Shown: positions 23,317 through 32,268, counted from the stretch's first letter. The stretch: 64,000 nt of DNA from Streptomyces canus 299MFChir4.1 (GCF_000383615.1 NZ_KB911585.1:158939-222938); one strand, 5' to 3'. A program made the numbers and translations. The notes: a model not told the origin generated them from the sequence alone.

Positions 23317-25566
23317 TCACAGCGCACCCGACGCGCGCTGCTGCCGCAGCACCGCCACTCTGCGGTACAGCTCGACCGCCTCCGCGCCCCGGCCGAGCTG
23401 TTCCAGGCAGTGGGCCTCGTCGTTGCGGCTGGCGAGGGTGTCGGGGTGGTCGGCGCCGAGGACGCGCTCGCGGGCGCCTGCCACGGTGCGGTACTCGGTG
23501 AGGGCGTCCGTCCAGCGGCCGAGCCAGCCGAGACCGACGGCGACCTCGCGGCGGCTGACCAGGGTGTCCGGATGGTCGGGGCCGAGGACGCGCTCGCGGA
23601 TCGCGCACACGTCCCGGGACTCGGCAAGGGCCTCCTCCCAGCGGCCGAGGCGGCCGAGGTTGACGCCGAGGCCGTGGCGGGCGCGCAGGGTCTCGGGGTG
23701 GGCGGGGCCGTGGATGCGGGTGCGGTCCTCGATCAGGTCGCGGTAGAGCCGGAGCGCGTCCGCGCTGCGGCCGAGGCGGCCGAGGCTGATGCCGACCTCG
23801 TAGCGGGCGGCGAGGGTGTCGGGGTGATCGGGGCCGAGGGCCCGGGCGCGGGCCTCGGCGACCTCGTGGTAGGTCTGCAGGGCTTCCGCCCAGTGACCCA
23901 ACTGGCCCAGCGCATAGGCGACTTCGTAACGGGTGACGAGCGTGTCGGGGTGATGGGGGCCGAGCACCCGGGCGCGCGCGGCGGCCACCTCGCAGGCCAT
24001 GCGGTAGGAGTCCTCCAGGCGGCCGAGCCTGCTGAGGTTGAAGGCGAGGTTGTGGCGACAGCGGAGGGTGTCGGGGTGGTCCGGGCCCATCCCGCGCTCG
24101 CGGGCGGCGAGCACCGAGTTGTAGACCTGGTGGGCGTCGAAGTGGCGGCCCAACTGGCCGAGCACGTAGGCCATCTCCTGGCGGGCGGCGAGGGTGTCGG
24201 GGTGGTCGGCGCCCAGGGTGCGGGTCCTGGTCGCGGCCACGTGCTTGTACGCGCGCAGGGCGTCCGCCGCGCGGCCGGTGCGGCTGAGGGTGAAGGCGAC
24301 CTCGTAGTGGCTGGCGAGGGTGTCGGGGTGGTCGGGGCCGAGCAGGTGCTCGCGTTCGGCGGCGACCGCGCGGTGCACCTCGCCGGCCTCGTCCCAGCGG
24401 CCCAGGCGCCCGAGGCTGAGCCCCGCGTTGTGCCGGTCGGCGAGGGCCGTCAGAGTCTGCGCCGAGGGCACGGGCGGCTCGTCCGGCACGGGCTCTTCGA
24501 CGCGGCCGGTGGCGGGGCGGGCGATCCACTCGCCGGTCAGACCGGCCCCGGGGTCCGGGGGCGTGGCGACGAGTCCGGCGCCGGTGGCCTTGTGGCCGGT
24601 GGTGATGCCCCGGGTCCAGGACGGCAGCCGGGTCTCGCGGGGGCGGGCGGGTTCGGGCGACACCGGCGGCCGGAAGTCGGGCCGCGGGTTCACCACGGTG
24701 GGCACGTACGCCGGTGTGGTGCGGCCCAGGGTGATCCGGCGGCCCAGCTCACGTGCGTCGTGCGGGCGTTGCTCGGGTCGTTTGGCCAGCAGGTCGAGGA
24801 TGACCTTGTCGAGGTACTCGGGGAGTTCGGCGCGGTGGCTGCGCGGCGGCCGGGGCGGGGTGTCGCGGTGGCCGACGAGGATCGCCCACGCGTCCTCCAG
24901 GTCGAACGGCGGTGCCCCGGTGGCGATCTCGTACAGCACGCACCCCAGGGAGTACAGGTCGCTGCGCTGGTCGACCTCGGAACCCCCTATCTGCTCCGGC
25001 GACATGTAGTGCGGGGTGCCCATGGCGATGCCGGTCCCGGTCAGCCGGGAGGTGAAGTCGACGTCGTGGCCGAGACGGGCTATGCCGAAGTCGCAGATCT
25101 TCACGGTGCCGTCGGTCAGCCGGACGATGTTCGCGGGCTTCAGGTCCCGGTGCACGATGCCCTGCTGGTGGGTGTAGGCGAGGGCGGCGGCGACCTGGTC
25201 GGCGATCTCGACGACGTCGGAGACGGGCAGGGGGTGCTGTTTGTTGTCCTCCAGGAGCTGGCTGAGGTTGCGCCCCTCCAGGAGTTCCATCACCAGGTAG
25301 AGGACACCGTCGGACTCGCCGAAGTCGTGGACGACGGTGACTCCGCGATGGCTGAGCGCGGCGGCGACCCGGGCCTCCCTCCGGAACCGCTCCCGCAGGA
25401 CCCGGGTGAAGGTCTGGTCGTGCTGCCCGCCCAGCGGCTTGAGGCACTTCACGGCGACCTGGCGGCCCAGCGACTCGTCGCGGGCCCGCCACACCTCGCC
25501 CATGCCGCCGCGCCCGATCAGATCGAGCAACCGGTACCGCCCCTGGATGAGCCTGCTGTCCCCCAT
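23317..25566 (-). CDS. Soluble Ser/Thr protein kinase with eight C-terminal TPR repeats, 749 aa
   Basis: A Hanks-type kinase fills residues about 10-275: Gly loop IGRGGMGEVW, Lys40 in VAVKCL, HRDLKPAN with Asp141, DFG at 159-161, and MGTPHYMSPEQ in the activation segment. A proline-rich linker (about 290-400) leads to eight consecutive 42-residue TPR units of the kinesin-light-chain type, each with an LGxDHPDTLA-like signature (one reads PAHPETL). There is no membrane span or PASTA domain, so it should act in the cytosol with the TPRs recruiting substrates. ATG 25566 is set by homology; AGGAG only 1 nt away is a poor ribosome site. It follows DUF2236 by 61 bp. Confidence 0.93.
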   Translation of the reverse strand: MGDSRLIQGRYRLLDLIGRGGMGEVWRARDESLGRQVAVKCLKPLGGQHDQTFTRVLRERFRREARVAAALSHRGVTVVHDFGESDGVLYLVMELLEGRNLSQLLEDNKQHPLPVSDVVEIADQVAAALAYTHQQGIVHRDLKPANIVRLTDGTVKICDFGIARLGHDVDFTSRLTGTGIAMGTPHYMSPEQIGGSEVDQRSDLYSLGCVLYEIATGAPPFDLEDAWAILVGHRDTPPRPPRSHRAELPEYLDKVILDLLAKRPEQRPHDARELGRRITLGRTTPAYVPTVVNPRPDFRPPVSPEPARPRETRLPSWTRGITTGHKATGAGLVATPPDPGAGLTGEWIARPATGRVEEPVPDEPPVPSAQTLTALADRHNAGLSLGRLGRWDEAGEVHRAVAAEREHLLGPDHPDTLASHYEVAFTLSRTGRAADALRAYKHVAATRTRTLGADHPDTLAARQEMAYVLGQLGRHFDAHQVYNSVLAARERGMGPDHPDTLRCRHNLAFNLSRLGRLEDSYRMACEVAAARARVLGPHHPDTLVTRYEVAYALGQLGHWAEALQTYHEVAEARARALGPDHPDTLAARYEVGISLGRLGRSADALRLYRDLIEDRTRIHGPAHPETLRARHGLGVNLGRLGRWEEALAESRDVCAIRERVLGPDHPDTLVSRREVAVGLGWLGRWTDALTEYRTVAGARERVLGADHPDTLASRNDEAHCLEQLGRGAEAVELYRRVAVLRQQRASGAL

Positions 25567-25627
25567 CTCCTGCGACCGCCCCCGTAAAGTTCGCCCCGCC
25601 CTCCGATGGCTCGTCCAGTATGGCGAC

Positions 25628-26473
25628 CTATCGTCCGAGTTTGTACGGGGCGGGACGGGAGCCGGGGCCGAGCCGTGCCATGGCGCGGAGGATGTGTTTG
25701 GGCGGGAGTTGCCAGCGCACACGTGCGGGAACGCAGCGCAGCAGGGTGCCGGTGGCGCGCAACTGTCGGGTGACGGTGGTGGGTTCGGGGGCTTTCCTGC
25801 CGTACAACTCGTGGGCGTACGGCGGCAGGGCGGCGTATGCCAGCTGCGCCACGCGCCGCCACAGCACCTCACGAGCCGGGACGAGAAGGGGGTGCGTCGG
25901 CGGGCGGAGCAGGAAGTCGTCCACCTCGCGGGCCTCGGGCGTAGCTGCCAGTTCGGGGCGGATTTTCTCGAAGTACGCGGCCATCTCCGCCTGGTTCGCC
26001 GGTACGGCGTCGGGGTCCAGACCCACCAGGCGGGCGCTGATCCGGTGTTCGGATATGTAGTGGTTCGCCTGCTCGTCGGTGAGGCGGAAGCCGGAGCGGC
26101 GGGCGACCTGGAGGTAGGAGTCGATCTCGGCGCAGTGCACCCACAGCAGGAGCTCGGGTTCGTCGACGCCGTAGCGTTCGCCGGTGGCGGGGTCGGTCGC
26201 CCCGAGCATGCTGTGGATCTTCCGGACCCGGGCGCCGGCCTTCTCCGCGGCCTCGGTGGTGCCGTAGGTGGTGGTGCCGACGAAGTTCGCGGTGCGCATC
26301 AGCCGGCCCCAGGCGTCGCGCCGGAAGTCGGAGTTCTGCATGACGCCGCGCACCGCCCGCGGGTGCAGGGCCTGGAGGTAGAGCGCGCGGATGCCGGCGA
26401 CCCACATCATCGGGTCGCCGTGCAGCTGCCAGGTCACGGACCTCGGACCGAACAACCCCGGATCACCCGTCAT
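25628..26473 (-). CDS. DUF2236 (mpaB/latex-clearing-type) oxygenase, 281 aa
   Basis: A DUF2236 protein, related to rubber oxygenase Lcp and fungal MpaB, usually heme-binding. Visible family marks are FGPRSVTWQLHGDPMMWVAGIRALYLQALHPRAVRGV at residues 8-44 with the conserved His, FVGTTTYGT near residue 63, and the VHCAEIDSYL helix near residue 112. It follows the FadE26-like acyl-CoA dehydrogenase by 9 bp in one transcription unit, so it probably oxidises a lipid or terpenoid in the same pathway. The reaction is not known. Confidence 0.87.
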   Translation of the reverse strand: MTGDPGLFGPRSVTWQLHGDPMMWVAGIRALYLQALHPRAVRGVMQNSDFRRDAWGRLMRTANFVGTTTYGTTEAAEKAGARVRKIHSMLGATDPATGERYGVDEPELLLWVHCAEIDSYLQVARRSGFRLTDEQANHYISEHRISARLVGLDPDAVPANQAEMAAYFEKIRPELAATPEAREVDDFLLRPPTHPLLVPAREVLWRRVAQLAYAALPPYAHELYGRKAPEPTTVTRQLRATGTLLRCVPARVRWQLPPKHILRAMARLGPGSRPAPYKLGR

Positions 26474-26482
26474 GCCGGAAGG

Positions 26483-27661
26483 CTAACGCCGTACCCGCGG
26501 CATACCCAGACCGATCCACGAGATGATCTCCCGCTGGATCTCGTTGTTGCCGCCGCCGAAGGTGAAGATCACCGCCGAGCGGTAGCCGCGTTCCAGTTCG
26601 CCGTGGAGGACCTCGCCCGCCGAGCCCTCCTTGAGCGCGCCGGCCGCCGCGACGATCTCCATGAGCCACGCGTAGGCGTCCCGGCGGGCCTCGGAGCCGT
26701 AGACCTTGACCGCGGAGGCGTCCTGCGGGGTGAGGGTGCCGTCCTGGACGGCGTTCACCATCCGCCAGTTGAGGAGTTTGAGGGCGTCGAGCCGGGTGTG
26801 GGTCCGGGCGAGGAGGCGGCGCACCCACGGCAGGTCGATCACGCGGCGGCCGTCGGCGAGCTTGGTCTCCATGGCCCAGCGCTGGACGTCGTGCAGGGCC
26901 CGGATCGCCATGGTGCCGTGGGCGGCGAGGGTGACGCGCTCGTGGTTGAGCTGGTTGGTGATCAGCCGCCAGCCCTGGTTCTCCTCGCCGACCCGGTGCG
27001 AGACGGGGACGCGGACGTTCTCGTAGTAGCTGGCCGTCGTGTCGTGCGAGGCGAGGGTGTTGATGACGGTGCACGAGTAGCCGGGGTCGGTGGTCGGCAT
27101 CAGGAGCATGGTGATGCCCTTGTGGGGCGGGGCGTCGGGGTCGGTGCGCACGGCGAGCCAGACCCAGTCGGCGGTGTCGCCGTTGGTGGTCCAGATCTTG
27201 TGGCCGTTGACGACGTACTCGTCGCCGTCCCGTACGGCGCGGGTCTTCAGGGAGGCCAGGTCGGTGCCCGCGCCGGGCTCGCTGTAGCCGATCGCGAAGT
27301 CGATCTCACCGGAGAGGATGCGCGGCAGGAACCAGGACTTCTGCTCCTCGGTGCCGTACCGCATGATCGTCGGACCGACGGTGTTGAGGGCCATCAGCGG
27401 GAGCGGTACGCCGGCCTGGGCGGCCTCGTCGAAGAAGATGAACTGTTCCATCGCGGTCAGACCGCGGCCGCCGTACTCCTCGGGCCAGCCGACGCCGAGC
27501 CAGCCGTCCGCGCCCAGGCGCCGGATGGTGTCGCGGTAGAAGCGTTTCTGGGCGTCCCGGTCGGTGAAGCGGGCGTGCGCGTTGTCCGGGACCAGCTCGG
27601 CGAAGTAGGTGCGCAGTTCGGTGCGCAGCCGCTGCTGCTCGGGTGTGTGGTCGAGATGCAC
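26483..27661 (-). CDS. Acyl-CoA dehydrogenase, FadE26/ChsE4-like, 392 aa
   Basis: An FAD acyl-CoA dehydrogenase. It shows GYSEPGAGTDLASL near residue 128, KIWTTNGDTADWVWLAVRT near residue 156, and TFGGGNNEIQREIISWIGLGMPR at the C-terminus. Length and several blocks (LGWPEEYGG type, TNQLNHERV, DASAVKV) match remembered mycobacterial FadE26 (ChsE4), which forms a heterotetramer with FadE27 on cholesterol side chains. No FadE27-like partner follows; the next gene is DUF2236. GTG 27661 has GGAGG close upstream. A KstR-like box lies 44 bp before the start. A steroid or terpenoid acyl-CoA substrate is inferred. Confidence 0.92.
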   Translation of the reverse strand: MHLDHTPEQQRLRTELRTYFAELVPDNAHARFTDRDAQKRFYRDTIRRLGADGWLGVGWPEEYGGRGLTAMEQFIFFDEAAQAGVPLPLMALNTVGPTIMRYGTEEQKSWFLPRILSGEIDFAIGYSEPGAGTDLASLKTRAVRDGDEYVVNGHKIWTTNGDTADWVWLAVRTDPDAPPHKGITMLLMPTTDPGYSCTVINTLASHDTTASYYENVRVPVSHRVGEENQGWRLITNQLNHERVTLAAHGTMAIRALHDVQRWAMETKLADGRRVIDLPWVRRLLARTHTRLDALKLLNWRMVNAVQDGTLTPQDASAVKVYGSEARRDAYAWLMEIVAAAGALKEGSAGEVLHGELERGYRSAVIFTFGGGNNEIQREIISWIGLGMPRVRR

Positions 27662-27705
27662 GGCGCCTCCAGGCTCCCCGGGACCGGTCCTGACGGCGCA
27701 CACGG

Positions 27706-27719
27706 TAGAACGTGTTGCA
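27706..27719. promoter_or_regulatory. KstR-like box upstream of the acyl-CoA dehydrogenase
   Basis: TAGAACGTGTTGCA fits the mycobacterial KstR consensus TNNAACNNGTTNNA at every fixed position. It lies 44 bp upstream of the FadE26-like gene. A steroid-catabolism repressor of the KstR type would be expected to bind; the regulator itself is not in the window. Confidence 0.6.
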
Positions 27720-27826
27720 GAAATTGGGAACGGCCGGGAGAGGGTCCGTGAGGCGGGGCTGCGAGGCAGGTCCGTGGAGCGGGTGGGTGGAGCGGGTGGG
27801 TGGAGCGTCCGCCGGGCGCGGCGGTC

Positions 27827-28201
27827 TCAGCGAAGGGTCTCCATGAAGTCCGTGCACGCCTGCGCGCACTCGCGGCACGCCTTGGCGGCGTCCTCTGCGC
27901 CGGGGTGCCGGTCGAGGACCTGCGCGCACTCCAGGCAGACCGACCTGCACCATTCCAGCTGGACCCGGATGCCGGCCTCGTCGAGATGGCTCTCCTCGGA
28001 CAGCACCCGACAGGTCGCGTCGCACACCTCGGCGCACATGATGCCCTTGCGCCGCAGCAGTTCCTGTTCCTCGGTTCCGTCCGGATCGACCAGGCTCGCA
28101 CGCAGCGCACAGGCCCGTGCGCACTCGGTGCACGCCTGGGCACACGCGAAGCGGTCCTCCAGGAACTGGAAGAGCTCCTGCTGAGAAGTCGAAGTCGTCA
28201 C
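27827..28201 (-). CDS. Cysteine-rich four-helix copper-storage-like protein (DUF326), 124 aa
   Basis: Thirteen Cys residues in four clusters of CxxxC type (ACAQACTECARAC near residue 20; MCAEVCDATC near 55; WCRSVCLEC near 85; ACRECAQAC near 108) on helices predicted to pack as a bundle. This is the layout of Csp proteins, which fill the bundle core with Cu(I). There is no signal peptide, so it is a cytosolic Csp3-type protein, although the Cys count equals that of exported Csp1. GTG 28201 is the start. Copper buffering is the likely role; no CsoR or CopA gene is adjacent. Confidence 0.85.
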   Translation of the reverse strand: MTTSTSQQELFQFLEDRFACAQACTECARACALRASLVDPDGTEEQELLRRKGIMCAEVCDATCRVLSEESHLDEAGIRVQLEWCRSVCLECAQVLDRHPGAEDAAKACRECAQACTDFMETLR

Positions 28202-28230
28202 AGGGTGCGGGTAGCCGGGGTCCGGGCCGC

Positions 28231-28255
28231 CAAACCCGGAGTTCCCGGAGGTTTG
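28231..28255. promoter_or_regulatory. Inverted repeat between Csp-like and DUF6479 genes
   Basis: CAAACC at 28231 and GGTTTG at 28250 form a 6-bp inverted repeat with a GC-rich interior, 29 bp upstream of the Csp-like start and between two divergent genes. It could be an operator or merely a hairpin; it does not match a CsoR site I know. Confidence 0.25.
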
Positions 28256-28321
28256 CGGCACTCCGGGGCGGGGCGCCGGGGCGGGTCGGTTCACGCGGGG
28301 GTCGCGGGGTACTCGCGTGGC

Positions 28322-28699
28322 ATGAACCAAGCCCTGAACAGCGAATGGATGGACCTGGCCGCGGGCCGGGGCGGCCTCGCGGCCGGAGTGATCGCGGCGG
28401 GTGTGGTGGTCGTGGCGGTGCTGATCGGCGCCTTCTTCCTGGGCTCCCGCATCAGGCGCCGCGAGTCGCCCCCACCCACTCCCGAGGAACAGCCGAGGCT
28501 GCCCGAGGGCGGGCCGGTCCGTGAGGTCAGGGAGCACCGGGAGCCCGACGAGGTGCCCAGGAGCGACACCCGACTGACCCCGCACGATCTGCCCAACCAC
28601 GGCAACAGTCCGACCCGGACGGGTCCGGCGACCGAACGGCCCCGCTGGGACGAGGGCAGCAGCGGCTCGTTCGGCAGCGGCGGCCCGGGAGGCGGCTGA
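28322..28699 (+). CDS. DUF6479-like small membrane protein, 125 aa
   Basis: One membrane span (residues about 18-41, GLAAGVIAAGVVVVAVLIGAF) is followed by an RIRRRE stop-transfer and a long hydrophilic, proline- and glycine-rich cytoplasmic tail ending in SGSFGSGGPGGG. This matches the Streptomyces DUF6479 family, whose function is unknown. ATG 28322 with a GGGG-rich upstream. It diverges from the Csp-like gene. Confidence 0.8.
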   Translation: MNQALNSEWMDLAAGRGGLAAGVIAAGVVVVAVLIGAFFLGSRIRRRESPPPTPEEQPRLPEGGPVREVREHREPDEVPRSDTRLTPHDLPNHGNSPTRTGPATERPRWDEGSSGSFGSGGPGGG

Positions 28700-28790
28700 C
28701 GTCCACGGCCATGTCGCGGACGCTGTCGCGCGGCAGGCCTTGCGGTAACCGTCCGGAACAGCTCTGGGACTGCTGGAGGCGGGCGCCCGG

Positions 28791-30525
28791 TCACTCACCG
28801 AGCCGGGCGGCCGCCTCCAGCAGCAGTGCGTGGACCAACGCCTGCGGGAGGTTGCCGCGCAGCTGACGCTGGGCGATGTCGAACTCCTCGGCGTACAGCC
28901 CCAAGGCCCGCAGGCGCCGCGGTTGCGCTCGAACCAGCGGTACGCCTCGACGGTCCGGCCCTGCTGGTGCTCGGCGAGCGCCATGACGAACCCGCACAGC
29001 AGGAAGGCGCCCTCGGCCTCCTCCAGGGGGCGGCCGTCGTGGCGGAAGCGATAGAGGTAGTGGTCGTCGGCCAGCTCACGACGGCACGCGGCGAGGGTGG
29101 CCCGGGTGCGCGGGTCGGCGGCGGGCAGGGCACCGCGTACGCCGGGCAGCAGCAGGGCGGCGTCCACGGCCGGGTCGTCGGGGGTGCGCTGCCAGTGGCC
29201 GTCGGGGTGGAGGCAGGTCCGTTCGGCGGCGTCGAGGAGGGTGTCGGCCAGGGCGGTGCAGGTGTCGGCGAGCGGATGGCGGGGGGCGACCGCGGCCACT
29301 GCCCGCAGCCCGGCGACGCAGCTGGGCCTGCTGTGGGTCCACATCCGGTCGCCCAGCTCCCAGATCCCCGCGTCGGGTTCCCGCCACCGGTCGGAGATGG
29401 CCCGCACGGCGATCTCCACGGCCTTCCAGTGACCCTCGTCCAGGCGCCCGTGGCGTTCGGCGGCCGCGAGGAGCAGGAGAGCCTCGCCGAAGCAGTCGAG
29501 CTGGAACTGCTCACCGACCTGGTTCCCCACGCGGTCGAAGCCGCCGGGGTAGCCCGGCAGATCGAGTTCGCGCTGGCCGGGCACGGGGTCGCCGTGCACG
29601 GTGTAGGCCGGTACCAGACGGGGCCCGTCCGCGTGCAGGCGCGCGGTGACGAAGCCGACGGCGGCGTCGAGGAGGTCATGGGCGCCGACGGCGGCAGCGG
29701 CCTGTCCGGCGTAGCTCTGGTCGCGGATCCACACGTACCGGTAGTCGTGGTTCCGGCCCTCCTCGGCGCGCTCGGGAAGGCTGGTCGTGGCCGCCGCGAC
29801 CATGCCCCCGCCCTGTGCGGTGAGACTTCGCAGTACGGCGTACGCCCGGCGCGCGTCACGGGGGCGACGGTGTTGTCGAGCGCGGGGACCGTCTTGTGCC
29901 AGGCGGCTTCGGTGGCGGCCCAGGTCGGTGCCGGCTCGGGCGGATCGGCCGGCAGGGGGACACGGCGCACTCCAGGACCAGTTCGTGGCGCTCACCGGGC
30001 TTCAGCTCGATGTCCGCGGTCAGACCCCGCTCCCCCGGGACGGCCTGCGGGGCTCCCTGCCAGCGCAGCCGGTGCCGGCCGGTGCGCAGCTCCCACACCC
30101 CGCCGTCGCTACGGCGGACCGAGCCCGGGTCGACCGGTGTCGCGCCGTACCCGCCGCGCGGGTCGAGGACGACGGAGACGCGGGCCGGCCCGTCCACCGC
30201 CCGCAGCTGCCGCAGCAGGACGAGCCGGTCCGGGGCGCCGGGGAAGGCCAGCGCCTCGCGGCACTCCACGATCCCGTCGTCGGTGACCCAGCGGCTGCGC
30301 CAGATGAGCGTGCCCTCTTCGTAGTAGCCGCCGAAGACGTACCGCCCGGCGGGAGTGACGGCGTACGCGCCCCGCCCGCCGACCAGTGAGGCGAAGACCG
30401 CCTCGTCGTGCCACGTGGGCGCACACAGCCACCCGATGGCCGTCGGGCCCGATGAGCGCCCCGCGCTCACCGTCGGCGAGCAGCGCGTAGTCGTGCAGAG
30501 CATGGGGCGGGCAGGGGGTGCTCAT
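28791..30525 (-). pseudogene. GH15 glucoamylase/trehalase-like gene broken by four frameshifts
   Basis: Spliced across frames the product would be a full GH15 protein: N-terminal beta domain (MSTPCPPHALHDYALL, then IGWLCAPTWHDEAVF), linker, and an (alpha/alpha)6 catalytic domain with NHDYRYVWIRDQSY and a C-terminal GLYAEEFDIAQRQL. Four shifts interrupt it: near 30440 (after GPDG, 1-nt gain or 2-nt loss), near 29955 and near 29860 (each repaired by adding one C to a run of five), and near 28900 (one C short in GGGCCTTGGGG). Surrounding codons are otherwise conserved and only the terminal stop is in frame. Either the gene decayed very recently or the sequence has local C-run errors. It follows the MFS gene by about 100 bp. 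Confidence 0.85.
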
Positions 30526-30624
30526 GGCGTACGGGTACCCAGGGGGCGGGATGGTCAACGAACAGGCGTTTCCGGCGGCTGACCTGCTCGAACACATCCG
30601 ACTCCAGCTCTTCCCCCTGCCTCG

Positions 30625-32268
30625 TCACACCTCTCCGCGCCCCTCACTCCCGCGGGTCCCCGACACCGCCGCAGCCACCTCGCCGGGTGCCGTGCCCCTC
30701 GTCCGACCCGACCCGGCAACCTGCGTGTGACCCGATCCCATGCCACGGGGACGGCGCAGCAGGACAAAGGCAACCACCGCCGCCAGCAGCGTGAGCGACC
30801 CCGAGACCGTCAGGCAGAGCCGCAGCCCGTCCAGGAAGGCCTCCCCCACGGCGCCCATGGCCCGGCCCGTGTCCGCTCCGAGGCCGAGCCCGGCGACCGC
30901 GCCCAGTCCTCCGTGATCCGCCGCCGTGACGATCCGCTCCTGCGCCGCCCCGGTCAGCCCGGCGTCGGCCAGGTGACCGGGGAAGCTGTCCAGCGCCCGG
31001 GTGGTCAGCAACGCGCCCAGGACGGCCGGGCCGAGTGCCCCGCCGAGTTGACGGAACGCGTTGTTGCCCGCCGCGGCCATGCCGGCCAGGTGGTGCGGCA
31101 CGGAGGCCACGGCCGTCGCGGTCATCGGGGTCATGACGGCCCCCAGTCCCAGCCCCAGCGGCGCCAGCCGCCAGGCCAGGCCGACGAAGGAGGTGTGTGC
31201 GTCGACACCGACCAGCGAGAACAGGGAGGCGGAGACGACCAGCAGACCGCCCGTGATCAGCACGCGGGCGGAGACCCGGTGCATGAGGCGTCCGACGGGC
31301 CCGCCGACCAGGATGGCGCAGGCGGTCACCACCAGCGTCCGCCAGGCCGCCTGCAGGGTGTCGAGCTGCTGCACCAGCCCGAAGTAGAGGCTGAGCAGGA
31401 AGAAGAAGCCGATCAGCCCGAGGAAGGTGATCATCGCGACCAGCGTGGTGGCGGTGAAGGCCGGGCTGCGGAACAGCGCGAGGTCGAGCATCGGACAGTC
31501 GCTGCGCCGCTCGGCGAGCACGAAGGCCACCCCGCTGACGACGGCCACCGCGAGGGCCGCGAGCACCTTCGGCGCGGTGAAGGAGTCCGCTCCGCCCTCG
31601 ATGACGCCGTAGACCAGGGCGGTGACCGCCGACGTGGCGCTGATCTGGCCGGGCCAGTCCAGCCGCCGTTCGTGGGGCGCCCGCGAGTCGGTCAGCAGCC
31701 GCGCCGCGAAGACGGTCGCGAGCAGTGAGACGGGGATTGCCAGGAGGTAGATCCAGCGCCAGGCGAAGTGGTCGAGGACCACTCCGGCGACGATCGGACC
31801 GACGGCCAGCGCCGCCATGAGCGAGGTGGCCCACAGGCCGATGTACTTGCCGCGCTCCCGGTGGTCGGGTACCGCGTGGCTGATCAGCGCCAGTGTGGTC
31901 GGCAGCAGCGTGGCCGCGCCGAGTCCGGCGAGGGCCTGTCCGACCCACAGCACCTGCACCGACTGCGCGGCGAGCGCGACGGCGGCACCGGCCGCGGAGA
32001 ACAGCAGCCCGGCCTGGAACACCTTCTTGCGCCCGTGGACGTCGCCGACGACACCGGCGGTCAGGATGAACGCGGCCATGGGCAGAACGAACGCGTCCTG
32101 GACCCAGGACAGTTGGGCGGTCGTCGCGCCCAGCGCCGACTGGACGGCGGGCAGACTCACGGCGACCGTGGTGACCGGCAGATAGGCGACGAAGACGCCG
32201 AGGCAGGCCATGACGAGCGTGGCCGCCCGCCGGTCCGCCGGCCCGCTCGCCGGGGTCATGACATTCAC
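30625..32268 (-). CDS. MFS efflux transporter, DHA2 (EmrB/QacA) type, 547 aa
   Basis: A 14-span major-facilitator protein. Motif A appears as GVVGDVHGRKKVF after the second span, motif C-like glycine-rich VGPIVAGVVLDHFAWRWIYLL marks the antiporter class, and the C-terminal tail is hydrophilic. The GTG start at 32268 has GAGGAGA 7 nt upstream. It diverges from a double-domain Lrp/AsnC regulator, which probably controls it. Drug/proton antiport is the family norm; the substrate is unknown. Confidence 0.9.
   Translation of the reverse strand: MNVMTPASGPADRRAATLVMACLGVFVAYLPVTTVAVSLPAVQSALGATTAQLSWVQDAFVLPMAAFILTAGVVGDVHGRKKVFQAGLLFSAAGAAVALAAQSVQVLWVGQALAGLGAATLLPTTLALISHAVPDHRERGKYIGLWATSLMAALAVGPIVAGVVLDHFAWRWIYLLAIPVSLLATVFAARLLTDSRAPHERRLDWPGQISATSAVTALVYGVIEGGADSFTAPKVLAALAVAVVSGVAFVLAERRSDCPMLDLALFRSPAFTATTLVAMITFLGLIGFFFLLSLYFGLVQQLDTLQAAWRTLVVTACAILVGGPVGRLMHRVSARVLITGGLLVVSASLFSLVGVDAHTSFVGLAWRLAPLGLGLGAVMTPMTATAVASVPHHLAGMAAAGNNAFRQLGGALGPAVLGALLTTRALDSFPGHLADAGLTGAAQERIVTAADHGGLGAVAGLGLGADTGRAMGAVGEAFLDGLRLCLTVSGSLTLLAAVVAFVLLRRPRGMGSGHTQVAGSGRTRGTAPGEVAAAVSGTRGSEGRGEV

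Noticed and set aside
23330..24450. Repetitive DNA read as a CRISPR or satellite array
   Set aside because: The 126-bp periodicity is explained by 42-residue TPR units in an intact reading frame, and repeats are diverged as protein-coding repeats are.
28791..30525. Programmed frameshifting as the explanation for the GH15 breaks
   Set aside because: Four shifts at different sequences without slippery heptamers or downstream structure; indels or errors are far simpler.
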